Shown piece after piece: positions 13,422-25,522 of a stretch of DNA of 64,000 nt (the stretch's first letter is position 1; each line of letters starts with the position of its first letter). Source of the DNA: Dipteronia dyeriana (lineage: Eukaryota; Streptophyta; Magnoliopsida; Sapindales; Sapindaceae). The position numbers and the translations under genes are program-made. Below the pieces are notes generated by a model. It made no database searches, had not been told where the DNA came from, and was given only the letters and a program-made list of their open reading frames with translations. The stretch is taken from assembly GCA_032871835.1 (NCBI GenBank), contig CM065298.1, positions 15,443,096 through 15,507,095 on the forward strand. The letters run 5' to 3'.

Positions 13422-13581
13422 CCTAGGGTGTGAGGTGGGACAAGTTTTCATGGTTTTTGTCCCACCCTGTCCCGTCCTGTCCCGTCTCGTCCCGTCCCGT
13501 GTTAATGGCGCACCAAATGTGGGACAATAAAAAGTTGTCCCGTCCTATCCCGTCCCGTCTTGCGTACCAAACGCACCCTAA

Positions 13582-14870
13582 GAGAATTGATTGGGATTGA
13601 AATTAGATAAGAAGAAGAATATTAAAATAAATAAAAAAACGAAGGGAGAGATATAGAAGAAGAGACGTGAGAAGAGAGAGCAGGGGATTGGTGCGATGAA
13701 AACAGAAAACAAAACCAGAGAAAGAAAGAAAAGAAGAAAAAAGAAAAGAAAATAATTATATATATATACAAAAAAAACATGAGATCTGGTAGGGGCCTGC
13801 GCTGACGTTTTTAAGGCACAAGTGAAAATTTTGGAAATAGAAAAATGGATCTCATGACATGTCAAATAAAAAAAATACAAATTAAAAAACAAAATCGAAA
13901 AAAAAAATCAGTTTTTTTTTATTTTTTAGTATAATAGGATTACAACAATACATATATAAAAAATTATCCGAAAGAATTTATAACGAAAGGTCGAGCATTG
14001 AAGTGAAATGACTCAAAGGAGGAACACTGACCTAAAACAGAGGAATTTTGAAGAAGAGAGATGAGTTATGAATAGAAAATGGAGAGTTGATTTGAGGTAT
14101 CGAGAGCTGAGAGGTTGAAAGAAATGATAAATCTGGAAACTAGAAACCTATTGGACCATATACCAAAAGCAAACATTTCTTTTTGGACTTTGCTTGTCTT
14201 GATCCAATTTAATTTTTTTTGTTTAACTTTTAAGCTTTTTTTGGGCCTTTTTGATCCCAAATATTTGGACCAATACTAAAAAAATAAATTTGGGTATTTA
14301 TAATCTGAAATAAAATAAAAATAAGCCCTTGAACTAGTACTCAAAATAAGTAAAAATGAAAATGGACCCCTAAACTAGTATGGAAACATGAAAATAAACC
14401 TCTAAATTAATACTCAAAATATGAAAATCTGGTCCTTTAAAAAGGGGTCGAGGGTGGCCGCTCCTCTAGCAATACAACAGTCAACAGGGTCGGCCCTGGA
14501 TCTAGTATGTGTGTGTGCGTGAAAGAAATATATAGAGAGAGATAGGTAGAATATGAGATTTGAAAGAAATAACATGTAACTGGAGATATGTTCATGATGG
14601 ATCTAGAAAGTGATGAATTCAGAGGGAACCCAGTCCCAGAACAGATTTGAGCACATGAGTTATGTGAGTGGATAGTTTTTATTAATGATTTAAGTAATTT
14701 ATTTTAGAATTATATGTCAACATTAATTATTTAGAAGAATAGTAGAAATAAATGATTTATTCATTTATTTAGAAAACAGATTTCTGGATGATTTGAGATG
14801 GTTTAAGAAATGTGTAGATTTCCATAATCTAGAAATAGATTAAGAATTAAGATTTAGAAAGAAAACAATT
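13582..14870. other. intergenic, nothing recognised
   Basis: Purine-rich and AT-rich sequence. Minus-strand frames at 13578-13892 and 14066-14260 encode Phe-rich or Lys-rich low-complexity strings and match nothing I know. Confidence 0.5.
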
Positions 14871-15460
14871 CCCATATATTAAGACAGATTTCCAGTTAGA
14901 TTTACAGATTTTCAAATAGATTTTCAGAAATCCAGATGGATAGCTAGATTTTCAGAAAAATTATAAGATTTTCAGAAAGTTTACTAGTTTTTCAGATTCA
15001 AGTGTTTTATAAGATTTTCAGAAAAGAAAAGAAAAGAATATTTATTCATGCTTTCAGAAAAGAGTTTTTAAAGATTGATCAAATTTTAAGATATTAAATA
15101 TGTACTATCCCCAACAGTATTATATTCAGATTATTAGCATTTGGGGATGTTTTACACATGTATGTGAGATTACTTTACACGTTCGATTAGATATCGACGT
15201 GTATGTAAGATTATATTCAGATTATTAGTCTCTGGGGCTGCTCTGCACTTGTATGTGAGATTACTCTGCATTTTCGATCAGATATCGACATGTATGTGAG
15301 ATTATATGATATTACTCTGCATGTGTAGTTAGATATCAACGTGTAGGTAAGATAATCGCTCTGCACGGGTGATAAGATTCACTGTGTATGTGAGATATTT
15401 TTCTCCTGTTTTGCGTGTGTATTGAGATGCTTTGCCGCGTATGTGAGATATTCTCTTGGG
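14871..15460 (+). repeat. two degenerate tandem arrays
   Basis: At 14880-15035 the word AGATTTTCAGAAA recurs six or more times. At 15110-15460 a longer unit recurs four to five times with the core TGTATGTGAGATTA plus CTCTGCA and GATATCGACGTG. No coding potential. Such arrays are common in LTRs or untranslated parts of plant retroelements, but no element ends could be tied to them. Confidence 0.6.
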
Positions 15461-16739
15461 TATTAGTTTGGTAAAGAGTTTTTAGATTTTATATATTACT
15501 GATTATGATCAGTAAAGAAAAGATTTTAGATTATCAAAGTATCAGTGTTTTATAAAATAAGAAAATGTTTTTATTATAATATGTAGTATTTAAAGGGAAA
15601 TGTGATTTATTCACATCGAATGTATTTAATTAGCCTTAAAGCTCATATGTTAATAATTTCCAGACTGTATTTTTGTTGGCTAGTCTATATTTAAATTAAC
15701 TACGAGGGTTTTGATCCATATTGATTATAGGGTATGTAGGCGTTTGAGTTGTAAATCTCAAACTCAAGACAACCAAAGAAGAAAAAAAAGAGATAGATTT
15801 TTACAGGATTCTCTCGTACTCAAGATAAGAGTCGGGGCGAGTCCTGTCAATTTGCTTATATTTAAATAATATAGTATTTATAATGAAAGATTAATTATGT
15901 TAACCGTAAACATTCTAAGGATCCATGACTAAAAGCGAATAACGAATTATTCACATAAATTTGTTATGTGTGGTAAACATAATTCTTTATCCGGTCTAAA
16001 GATTATTTACAACTTAAGATAGAGGTTGGACACCCTATCTTGATAAAGTTGTAGGTTCGTTTTGTTTCAATCGGGAGTAATGAGTCTATTCACTAAAATG
16101 GAGACTTTGAACAAAAAGGCCTAGTATATGGGATGTATTGAATCGGATCTTATGAATAATATAATTATATTTACCATGAATAGAATAATATCTTCACAAT
16201 TATAGCAATTGGGATGTCTATTTTAATCCTAAAATAAATAATGAACATATGATTATAAATTATAATATTTGAGTTATGATTATAAATTATAATATTTGAG
16301 CTATCAATGAGTACGAATTAAAAGTTTATTTATTGACAGTTTGATATTGTTAATTTATTTATCATAAAGAACATATATTTATAGATATAAGCATCGTGAC
16401 TCTTTTTATAAATAAGAGTAAAGAACATCTTATGGTTTTACGGGGTTTTGGATAATAAAACTTAACGTTGAGTATTCAATAAGAGTTATTGAATCATGGT
16501 TTCTTAATCAATCAAATTATCCATTAAACGTAAAGATAGACCTAAAAGGAACAAAGTAATTGGAAAGTCAAAATGGTCATTTAATGGCACTTCCAATTTT
16601 TCATGAGAATACACGTTTCATAAAATTGCTAAGAGTTTAAATATATTAATTATTAGATTATGCATTTTATTTTATATTCAAAAGTATAATTTTAGTTTTT
16701 TAATGGAATAAACTAATTAATAGATTGTGTTCAATTGAT
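15461..16739. other. intergenic, nothing recognised
   Basis: AT-rich non-coding DNA. It includes one perfect-style tandem pair of about 26 bases (ATGATTATAAATTATAATAT) at about 16249-16300. No gene. Confidence 0.5.
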
Positions 16740-16742
16740 TAA

Positions 16743-17476
16743 GGCCCAGTTTGATATTGCTTCCCTAGATGCTTTTGAGGTCAAAAGTGATTCTGGATCA
16801 AAGACATGGTGTTTGGTAAAATCATGGGAAAGTGCTTTTGTCACTTTTAACTTCTCTCAACTGAGTTTTTTAGAAGCTAAAAATACATGCTTTTGGATTT
16901 TGGATTTTGGATTTTTGCTTCTGATTTTAGAAAACGCGATACAGTGATATTAAATGAAATTTTACCAACTTTCTGCATTTGTCCTTGCCTTCAAAGAAAT
17001 TTACCAAAAAAATTTGGACTTACATTGTTGTACAAAAAAATTGTTGTCATAACTGTATAAAAAAATGAGGCTAATTAATTCAATAAAGTAGAATACAAAA
17101 GAAATAAATAAATAAAGTAGAATAAAAAAAGAAATGGGGTTAATTAATTCAATAAAATAGAATAAAAAATGGGACTAATTAATTCAATAAAATACCATAA
17201 TTATATAACACTTAACACTAAACACAAATAAACAAGAAAAATGTAAAGTATAGCACATTAACACCATTTAGATGTCTATGTCATTTTCGTAATTTTACAC
17301 ACTTACAACACTTTTTATTTATTTACCAAACACATTGAAATTACTTTTAGTTCTCACAGTACTTTTGAAAATCAATTTACCAAAGACTTAACTGATTCTT
17401 CTCACAGTAATTCCAAAAGCAATTCCTCCCATAACAATTCCAAAAGCATTTCTTTTTAACAATGCCAAACTGGACC
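16743..17476. mobile_element. Tourist-like MITE with TAA target duplication
   Basis: The left end GGCCCAGTTTGATATTG and the right end (minus strand) GGTCCAGTTTGGCATTG are imperfect inverted repeats flanked by TAA at 16740-16742 and 17477-17479. Subterminal similarity continues (GCTTTT, AAAAGCA). Length 734 bases, no transposase. The 3-bp TAA target fits the PIF/Harbinger superfamily. Confidence 0.75.
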
Positions 17477-17757
17477 TAAGAGTTAACTGGAATCGGTCCA
17501 AGTCTATTGGAGCTTGAATTAAAATAGCCCACTCGATCCCCAATTTTTACGAAATTGTTTGGATTACCAAACTTGGATCAAAAGACTTGGGATTTTTGCT
17601 AAGAGAACAAATAAGAGTCAAATTAGGCTCTTGCTTAAGAGTAGATTTGGCCACTTTTGAGTAAGGTGGGTTGAATCCACCTTACTACACTTAAGTGGAG
17701 TGCCACTCAAGTCTATTTTTTTCTAGATGATTCTTTTGTTTAGGAAAATTAGTTTTA

Positions 17758-17945
17758 TAGGGCCCGTTCTGTAAACGTTTTTCAGTTATTGTTTTTCGAA
17801 AAAAAAAACAGTGTTTTTGATTTCAATTTCGAATTCTGAAAATGTGACTGATATCATATATTGAAAACTGTATTTTAAAAATGAAAAACGAAAAAAAAAA
17901 TACGTCTGGTAGGTTAACCGAAAACTATCAAAAATTGAAATATCA
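17758..17945 (+). repeat. left arm of a possible GGGCCC-type TIR element split by the Tat element
   Basis: TAGGGCCCGTTCTGTAAACG followed by TTTTTCAGTTATTG resembles the sequence at 29496-29643 read on the minus strand (TAGGGCCCCATATTGCAGC then TTTTTCAGTCCATT). The AT-rich core between would hold the 10.6 kb Tat element. No clean target duplication is visible, so this pairing is tentative. Confidence 0.35.
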
Positions 17946-18207
17946 ATCTTGACATTTTGTTTAATATTATTATAACTATAAATAATTTGATTACATAATT
18001 AACCAAAATAATTTTTATATTTTAATTTTTTAAATTAAACAAAAGTAACACATCAAAAATTAACTTTAAAAAACATATCAAAAAATGAATTAATCAAAAC
18101 TAAACTCTTAAATTATAAATAAATAATTACAATATATATATATATATATATATTAATATATACATATATACACATTATAATAATATATTAAATATATATT
18201 AAATATT

Positions 18208-18637
18208 ATTACATTATATCCTATATAAATATATAATATTTGATATTATATATAATATTCTATAATATATAATGTATTATTATATTTAATAATATATATA
18301 ATCAGAATATTAATATACTAATTATGTAAATATTATAATATATAATGTCATATGTGAATTTTATCATACGTACATGTTATGAACAAAGAAGATATTGAGC
18401 ATTCATTTAATATAATATATTATATATATTATATTAAATTATATTTTTATATATAATTACATTATATCCTATATAAATATATAATATATTCTATAATATA
18501 TAATATATTATTATATTTAATAATATATATAATCAGAATATTAATATACTAATTATGTAAATATTATAATATATAATGTCATATGTGAATTTTATCATAC
18601 GTACACGTTATGAACAAAGAAGATATTGAGCATTCAT
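18208..18637 (+). repeat. tandem duplication that copied the head of the 5' LTR
   Basis: Copy A 18208-18406 and copy B 18456-18637 are nearly the same apart from a 17-base gap and a few substitutions. Each starts ATTACATTATATCC and ends in the first 61 bases of the LTR (18346-18406 and 18577-18637), preceded by TATAATGTCATATGTG. Copy A therefore has an LTR head and a copy of the target site but no LTR behind it, so the duplication took place after the retroelement inserted. Confidence 0.85.
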
Positions 18638-18873
18638 AGAAAAAAAATACAGAGAAAAGAAAGTGAGATTGAGAACTTGTAAACATCATAATTTCATAGT
18701 AGATTTTGGCTTGGTTGATCATTCAACCACCCGTGGACGTTTCTCCGGTCATCGGAGTTTTACAATGTAAAAAACTCCCGTTTGTTTATTTTCTCCTTCT
18801 CTCTCTTTAAAATCACGGTCGAAATCCAAACTTTGTCGGCTTTTTTGATTCAATCCAGAAACCGACGTCAACA
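18577..18873 (+). repeat. 5' LTR of the Tat element
   Basis: Starts TGTCATATGTGAATTTTATC, ends AACCGACGTCAACA; 297 bp, the same length as the 3' copy. It has no clear TATA box; a CT-rich stretch lies at about 18794-18810. Confidence 0.95.
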
Positions 18874-18874
18874 A

Positions 18875-18892
18875 TTGGCGCTAGAATAGGGG
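18875..18892 (+). other. primer-binding site of the Tat element
   Basis: TTGGCGCTAGAATAGGGG directly follows the 5' LTR. It starts TGG like other plant PBS sequences and closely resembles the one in the minus-strand element at 43866-43883 (GACGCTAGAAGAAGGGG there). The tRNA is not assigned. Confidence 0.7.
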
Positions 18893-18920
18893 GCGTTGAA
18901 CCTTCGATTTGATAAAAGCG

Positions 18921-20505
18921 ATGACAGGAAGTAAAAGCAGTTCTGGGGATGTCCAAAAATCTCCAGATAATTTCCACGTTGGCAGTACCTCACAAGATCT
19001 CTCTACAACAACAGAGAACCAACTTACATTCCTGACGGGGATCCAACAAGTTTATCTGACCAGCGGAGACCTGATGCAACGCTTCCAAGAGGCGTTACAG
19101 CAAAGGAATGAGTTGATCTATTGGCTACAGAAGCACAAACTCCTAATCTTCCACCTGCGAGGCATCGTTCAGTTGTAATAGGGCCATAAATAAATACACA
19201 AGAAGTCGGAAGGAACCCTACTCCAATCAATCAGGCTGGACGTGAAACACCTGAAGAGGAACGACCACGCTAGAAGTAGAACCAGGATCAGACAGCCCGT
19301 GCTAGACACCACAAACATGATCGGCACAGGGACCGGTCGTCATCAGAAGACAGCGATCCGCACTATCACAAGCATCATCACGGAATCATACAAGAAACCC
19401 TACATCAAAGTGAAGAGCCAGAAAGAGGAATGACAATCACCCAGCGGTTCAACCATCTGGAAAGTCCGGTGGGAGACAGAGATGTCGTAATCCAGAGCTT
19501 AACTATAGAAATCAAGAATAATAGGCGTCAAATGGACGCACTGGCCAGACGTTATGGGTACGACAATTTATCTGACGATGATTCTGACAGCCCTTTCACT
19601 AGGGAAATCTTGCGGACCCTATTCCCATAAAGGTTTAGGATGCCGCACGTAGAGCAGTTCAAGAAAGACACAGACCCTAAGGAGCATGTCAGATGCTACA
19701 AGAGTGCCATGACTAAGTATGCCCACAGTGATCCCTTACTGTGTCTCAATTTTCCATAAACTCTAGGAGACACGGGCTCAAGATGGTTTGGGAGATTGCC
19801 CCTAGCGAGCATCAAAAGTTTCAACGAACTCAGCAGGAGCTTCTCAAGCAATTTCTGAGCAATGTTCACAGGAAAAAGTCAGTGGCTTACTTTTCTCAAA
19901 TAAAATAAGGGAAAGATGAGCCGCTGAAGAAATACCTAGGGAGATTCGACCAAGCAGTATCAGAAATTGGCAGTGTAAATGATGAAGCAATAATTGCTGC
20001 ATTCATCAACAACCTGTAGAATGGACGACTATATTTCAATTTAAGAAGTGCCCATCTGACCAGATATACAGATATGATGGATATGGCAGGAGGTTATGCA
20101 TTAGTTGAAGAATAAGAGTTAGCCATAGGAAGATACTACATGCATGGAGGAAAACCCGAACAAAAAGACACCGAGCCCAAAGTACAGAACCAAAAGGGAA
20201 AGGAAAAAGGGAATAGCAAAGAAAAGAGCAAGGATGAGGGAAATGGGCGTAATGCTGAACAAACCACAGAAAAATACCGAGGCAGATACACCAACTACAC
20301 CCCTCTTCAGAAAAAGCAGGAGGAAATCCTGGCCATTATGAAAGCAAAGAATATGGTACAAGAGCCACGCCGTCAATCTCAGTTTGCTAGGTGAGATACA
20401 ACCAAATACTGCAGGTTCCATAAGGAAACCGGTCATGAGACTTTCAAGTGTTACCAGCTCAGAGATTACATAGAAACCCTCATTCGGGAAGGACATCTAC
20501 ATGAT
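18921..20505 (+). pseudogene. Tat gag (capsid/nucleocapsid), interrupted
   Basis: Gag makes the virus-like particle and binds the element RNA. The likely start ATG is at 18921. The retrotransposon-gag region is at about 19640-20110 (...FKKDTDPKEHVRCYKSAM, then a region ending in FINN before a stop). A zinc knuckle of the Tat type, CRFHKETGHETFKC, lies at about 20411-20452, followed by YQLRDYIETLIREGH. The frame is broken: TAA at 19757, TAA at 19906, TAG at 20016, TAA at 20113 and TGA at 20392, most of them where a Gln, Glu or Arg codon would be expected, plus a frame change around 19180-19440. The downstream pol frame begins with no gap. Confidence 0.85.
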
Positions 20506-23500
20506 GTGATCTTGAAAAGGGATGAGAAATCAGAAGCAAAGAAAGAGATCAGGAACGACCACAACTCCAGTCGAAATGAAAGAGCCAGTCCAGAGGCCAA
20601 TCAAGTAATACATACGATATTTGGAGGACCATCCACTGGGAGAAGTATCTGGGAGCGAACACAGGAAATCAGAGAAGCAGTAGAAGCAAGACATAACTTT
20701 GACATAAACTCGGTGGAGCCATACCCGAAAAGTGTAAAAGATGGATGGGACCCAATAATATTCACAGAAGCAGACTCACATGGCGTCGATGTTCGGCCAA
20801 ATGACGCTATGGTCATAAGTGCCCAGATCGGTCACCGGGAAGTTAGGGGGATCTTGCTAGACAATGGAAGCTCGACAGACATTCTTAATGTAATCGTCTA
20901 CAATCAACTCAGGTTGGACCGAATGGATATACAGCCCTTCTATACTCCACTCAGAGGATTTGGGGGAGTCGAAGTCAGGCCACTCGGAACCGTAAAGCTA
21001 CCAGTTAAGATTGGAGTGGCATTTTGCCAAAGAACTGTATTGCTCGATTTCGTAGTGGTGGATTTGGACAATTGGCCATATAACGCATTACTGGGACGGT
21101 CATTCCTAAATAAAACTAAGGTCGTAATAGCCATCTATGCCTTAATGATTAAATTCCCGATCGAACAGAGGATCGGAGTGGTCAAAGGATCCCAAGAGAT
21201 GGCCCGAAGAGCTAACATGACAGTATACAAAGACAAGAATGATGAGCAGGTTTACACCATAACACATCCAAGTCAGAACAAAGAGCCACCATCCTTCGAA
21301 TTTGATCCAAGGGAAGAGCCGAATGAATCCAAAACTGAACCCGTCGAAGAAATCATCTTGAAAGAAGATGAACCAATCAAAAAGATCAAGATCGGGGCCA
21401 ACCTGGAAAGAAAAGTCAAACAAAGCCTCATTAATCTACTCAAAGAATACAGGGATGTGTTCTCCTGGAGTCATGAAGACATGGTCGGGATTGATGACCG
21501 AATAATATCCCATCATCTCACAGTAGACCCGAGTGTAAAACCGGTGATACAAAAGAGAAGATCATTCAATCTCGAGAGAAGTCAGGCAATTAAACAGGAA
21601 GTAGAGAAGCTACTCGCTGTAGGATCAATTAGAGAGGTCAGTTACCCTCAGTGGGTAGCTAATGTAGTCCTCTTCCAAAAGAAGAACGGACAATGGAGGA
21701 TGTGCGTAGATTTTACAGATCTAAACAATGCATGCCCGAAAGATAGCTTTCCACTTCCAAGGATAAATCAGTTGGTGGACGCTACATCAGGCCATGAACT
21801 GCTCAGTTTCATGGACGCCTATTCAGGATATAACCAAATCCGGATGAACAAGGCCGATGAAAAGAAAATAACTTTCACCACTGATCAGGGTTTGTATTGT
21901 TACACAGTAATGCCTTTTGGGTTAAAAAATACAAGGGCCACATATCAAAGGTTGGTCAACAGAATCTTTGCTGGGCAAATTGGAAGGAACATGGAAGTAT
22001 ACATTGATGACATGCTGACCAAGAGCATCACGGCAGATAAACACACTTCAGACCTGCGAGAAATATTTGATGTCTTGAGGAGATATCAAATGAAGCTAAA
22101 TCCGAACAGGTGTTTATTCGGGGTTCCTTTATTAAGATTCTTGGGTTTTCAAGTTCACCAAAAAGGAATCGAAGTCAACCCTGAGAAGATCCAGGCCTTG
22201 AAGAAATTGACTTCACCGAGGACACTCAAAGAAGTACAGCGCCTAACAGGATGCTTGACTTCCTTAGGAAGATTCATCTCAAAAGCCACAAACAGATGTG
22301 CACCATTTTTCAAAGTAATTAGAAAAGGGAAAGGACTTAAATGGAATGGAGTGTGAGCATGCATTCTTAAAAATTAAGGAATACTTAGTATAGACTCCAA
22401 TTCTTTCAAATCCTCAGATGGGGGAGACACTCCAACTGTACTTATCAATTACAGAACTGACAGCAAGCTCAATCCAAGTCAAAACAAAAGATGGAGTACA
22501 AAATCCAGTTTACTACACCAGCAAGACACTTCTACCAACTGAGACCAGATATTCACAGGCAGAAAAGATGGCCCTGGCACTGGTTTCAGCAGCAAGGAAG
22601 CTAAGACCATACTTTCAGGCTTGTACAATCCAGGTTCTCACCGATTGCCCATTGAAGCAGATTTTACAGAAGTCAGAGATTTCAAGGAGATTAACCAAAT
22701 GGGCAATCGAGCTAAGTGAATTCGATATCCACTACATCCCCAGGACATCTCTTAAAGGACAAGCGGTGGCAGACTTTATAGCAGAGTTCACAGAACCGAA
22801 CCTAGATGCAAAAAAGAAGTTGGGTATAAATTTCACGTGGAAACTGTATGTTGATGGCTCTTCAAACACTCATGGCAGCGGGGCAAGGATTGTAGTATGC
22901 ACTCTAGAATGAGATACTGTCGAATGTGCCATGAGGTTTGACTTCAAAGCAACCAACAATCAGGCCGAGTACGAGGCGCTACTAGCTGGACTGAGAGTCT
23001 GTATAGCTCTCTAGGCAGATGAGGTTGAGATATTCAGCGATTCACCGATAGTTTTCAACCAAGTCCTAGATGAGTACAGGGCCAAGGATGAAGGCATGAT
23101 AGCCTACTGTGACATTGCAAAACAGCTCTTCCAGAAATTCAAAGAATATAAGATTGCCCAGATCCCCAGGGAGGAGAATAAAAGGGCAGACGTATTATCC
23201 AAACTAGAGTCAGCAACAACCACAATCAGGCCAAAGACTATTCCGGTTGCACATCTCCTCAAACAAAGCACAACTGAACCAAAAAACTTAGAAATTTTAG
23301 AAATCCAAACACCGTCAGACGGTTGGATGACTAAGCTGTAAAGGTTCCTGGAAAAAGGCGTGCTCTCGGAAAATCCTATACAGGCAAAACGTATCAGGTA
23401 TAGATCAACAAGGTACACATTGATTAAAGGAGAATTATACAGAAGGGGGTATTCTCGAGCACTCCAAAGATGTGTGTTAGAAGAAGATGCATACCGGATA

Positions 23501-24562
23501 TTACAGGAAGTCCATGGAGGAGTTTGTGGAAATCACACTGGGGGTAAAAGTTTGGCACACAAGGTTCTCAGGCAAGACTATTATTGGCCTACTCTGTTCT
23601 CAGACACACAACAATGTTCAGTGAGTTGCAATACTTGCCAGAGGATTGCTAATGATATCCGACAACCCTCTGAACAGCTCAGAAATCTCACATCCCCATG
23701 GCCATTCACCATGTGGGGTTCGGATTTAATCGGCTCAATGCCTGCTGGGACAGGGGGTGGAGCAAAGTACGCTCTAGTAGCCGTTGACTATTTCACAAAG
23801 TGGGTAGAAGCTGAAGCATTGGTGCATATCACAGAAGCAAACACTACAAATTTCATGAAAAATAATATACTTTATAGGTTTGGAGTCCCAAACACTATAA
23901 TCACTGACAATGGTACCCAGTTCGATAACCTAAAATTTAGACAACTATGCAAGGAGTACCAGATTGCCAATTACTATGTCACACCTGCCCACCCTCAAAC
24001 AAATGGGCAGGTTGAAGCAGTGAATAAAATCATCAAGCATACAATCAAAGCAAAGCTAGATGCCAAGAAAGGAAGCTGGGTTGAAAAGCTTCTCAAAGTA
24101 TTATGGGTGTATCGGACAACGATAAGAACATCAACATGAGAGACTCCATTCACTTTAGCATTTGGAACAGAAGCCGTTACCCTTATAGAAACATCATATA
24201 CGTCACCTCGGGTCAGGCTATATGATGAAAATCAGAATGTTGATATGCTATTACAGAGTCTAGATGAGCTAGAAGAGAAAAGAGAGAAATCCCGAATACA
24301 AAATATGGTATATCAACAAAGAGTAGCTCGCCACTGCAACTCTCATGTTCGAATCAGGAAATTCCAGCTGGAAGACCTGGTACTCAGGAAGGTGTCGTTG
24401 AACACAAAGAATAAAGCTACAGGTTCTCTGGCTGACGAGTGGGAATGCCCATACAAAATAGAAGGAATAGCTGGCCATGGAGCATATTGGATTGCACGAC
24501 CCAATGGAAGGGTTCTACCCCGACCATGTAATGCCCAATATCTAAAGATTTTCTATCCTTAA
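20506..24562 (+). pseudogene. Tat pol: protease, RT, two RNase H, integrase, interrupted
   Basis: The first open part (20506-22356, 616 codons) holds an aspartic protease motif LLDNGSSTDIL (Asp at residue 119; Asn in place of the usual Thr/Ser) and reverse transcriptase with VYIDDM at residues 498-503, plus SFMDAYSGYNQI upstream. A frameshift and a TAG stop follow at about 22350-22395. RNase H runs at 22418-22800 (TETRYSQAEK, LTDCPLKQIL). The second RNase H starts LYVDGSSNTHGSGA at about 22847 and continues ATNNQAEYEALLAGL after a TGA at 22911. Integrase from 23360 has the HHCC zinc finger (CGNH...CNTC), the catalytic Asp in GSDLIGS, then ITDNGTQF and GQVEAVN, with a TGA at 24136, and ends at 24562. 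The dual RNase H confirms the Tat branch. Not functional. Confidence 0.93.
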
Positions 24563-25522
24563 TTATTTTTGTTCCTTTTTAGTCAGTATAATTTTAGTTA
24601 GATCAAATAGTTGCTATGAAATTTAAATCTTTGTTAATTTTTTAGTGATAAATAAAAATTACTCGGGGTTCCAAAAGAGCATATGATAATAAGAACATAT
24701 GGAAGACAAGCATGATAATAACATGCAGATAGAATACTCGGGATTATTAGTTCCTGAATGGACGGAGAAGCTCGAAGGAGCATGCCAGCCGAGCAAGGTC
24801 AATTGACCTTAGCAAAATGGCAAACCCGATGCGCCAGCTCGAGACACTATCGGGAAAAATTCCAGTGAAATGCGTAGCTGTGTTAAGCAAAGCTTAACGA
24901 TTCGGCAAACCCTTGCACATAAAAACTAGGGAGACGTCCTTGGTAATGCGTAAAGACTTGAACATATGATCAGGGTGAGCCTTGATGTAATGTTCGGGTA
25001 GCAACCGTGTATGAAACACAAGTATAAACCTACTTGCCTGTTTTAAGATGACTCGAATAATAATAATAGCTAGTTTAATAAGATGCTTGGCATTATAAAT
25101 TATTCGGGAAACGAAGCCAGTTTAATAAGATACTCAGCTAAGTTACCGGAACATCAGAAAGAGCCAGTTTAATAAGATACTTTGCATAAAGACAACAGCT
25201 AGTTTAATAAGATACTTGACATAAAGATCACGAACCAGTTTAATAAGATACTTGGCGTTTAAGGCTATTCGGGTAAACAACCGTTTTGATAAGATACTCG
25301 GTAAAGTTACCCAAGCATTAAAGAGTTTAAAAAGATACTTGGCAGCAGATTCAAGTTAAAGGAATTTCTTGAGCAAAGAATCAAGATTAAGACCACTCGG
25401 TTCAGAAGCTACTCAGAATTTTATTGATATTTCAAAACAATGGTTACAGTTCTTTTACAAAAGAATCATTACAAAAAATTCTTTACAAAAAATTGTTACG
25501 TACAGAATCCTATCTACATAAA
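24563..25522 (+). other. Tat element 3' untranslated region, first part
   Basis: Non-coding sequence after integrase. It has words such as ACTCGG and TTCGGG repeated, followed by a tandem array at 25040-25345. Confidence 0.7.
25040..25345 (+). repeat. tandem array, AGTTTAATAAGATACTTGGC unit
   Basis: About eight units of AGTTTAATAAGATACTTGGC (with variants) spaced 30-50 bases apart. The same 18-20 base word, in reverse sense, makes the array at 40895-41005 in the minus-strand element. Variable 3' untranslated arrays are known in plant Tat/Ogre elements. Confidence 0.85.

Larger units (their letters stand above)
10554..13578. mobile_element. Harbinger-like (TAA target) TIR element, about 3.0 kb
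   Basis: Perfect 12-bp ends GGGTGCGTTTGG and CCAAACGCACCC flanked by TAA at 10551-10553 and 13579-13581. A 3-bp TAA/TTA target duplication is the hallmark of PIF/Harbinger and Tourist elements. Both ends carry subterminal arrays of GGGACGGGACAGGAC-type repeats (left 10570-10625, right 13436-13560 in opposite sense), the likely transposase-binding zone. No DDE transposase or Myb-like partner ORF is recognisable; the 79-codon minus frame at 11735-11974 is not identified. The interior appears to hold unrelated sequence, including a GC-rich block at 12.84-13.30 kb, so it is a large non-autonomous copy, perhaps with captured DNA. Confidence 0.8.

Noticed and set aside
25040..25345. regularly spaced repeats, CRISPR-like look
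   Set aside because: Plant nuclear DNA, degenerate units, uneven spacing, inside a retroelement 3' region.
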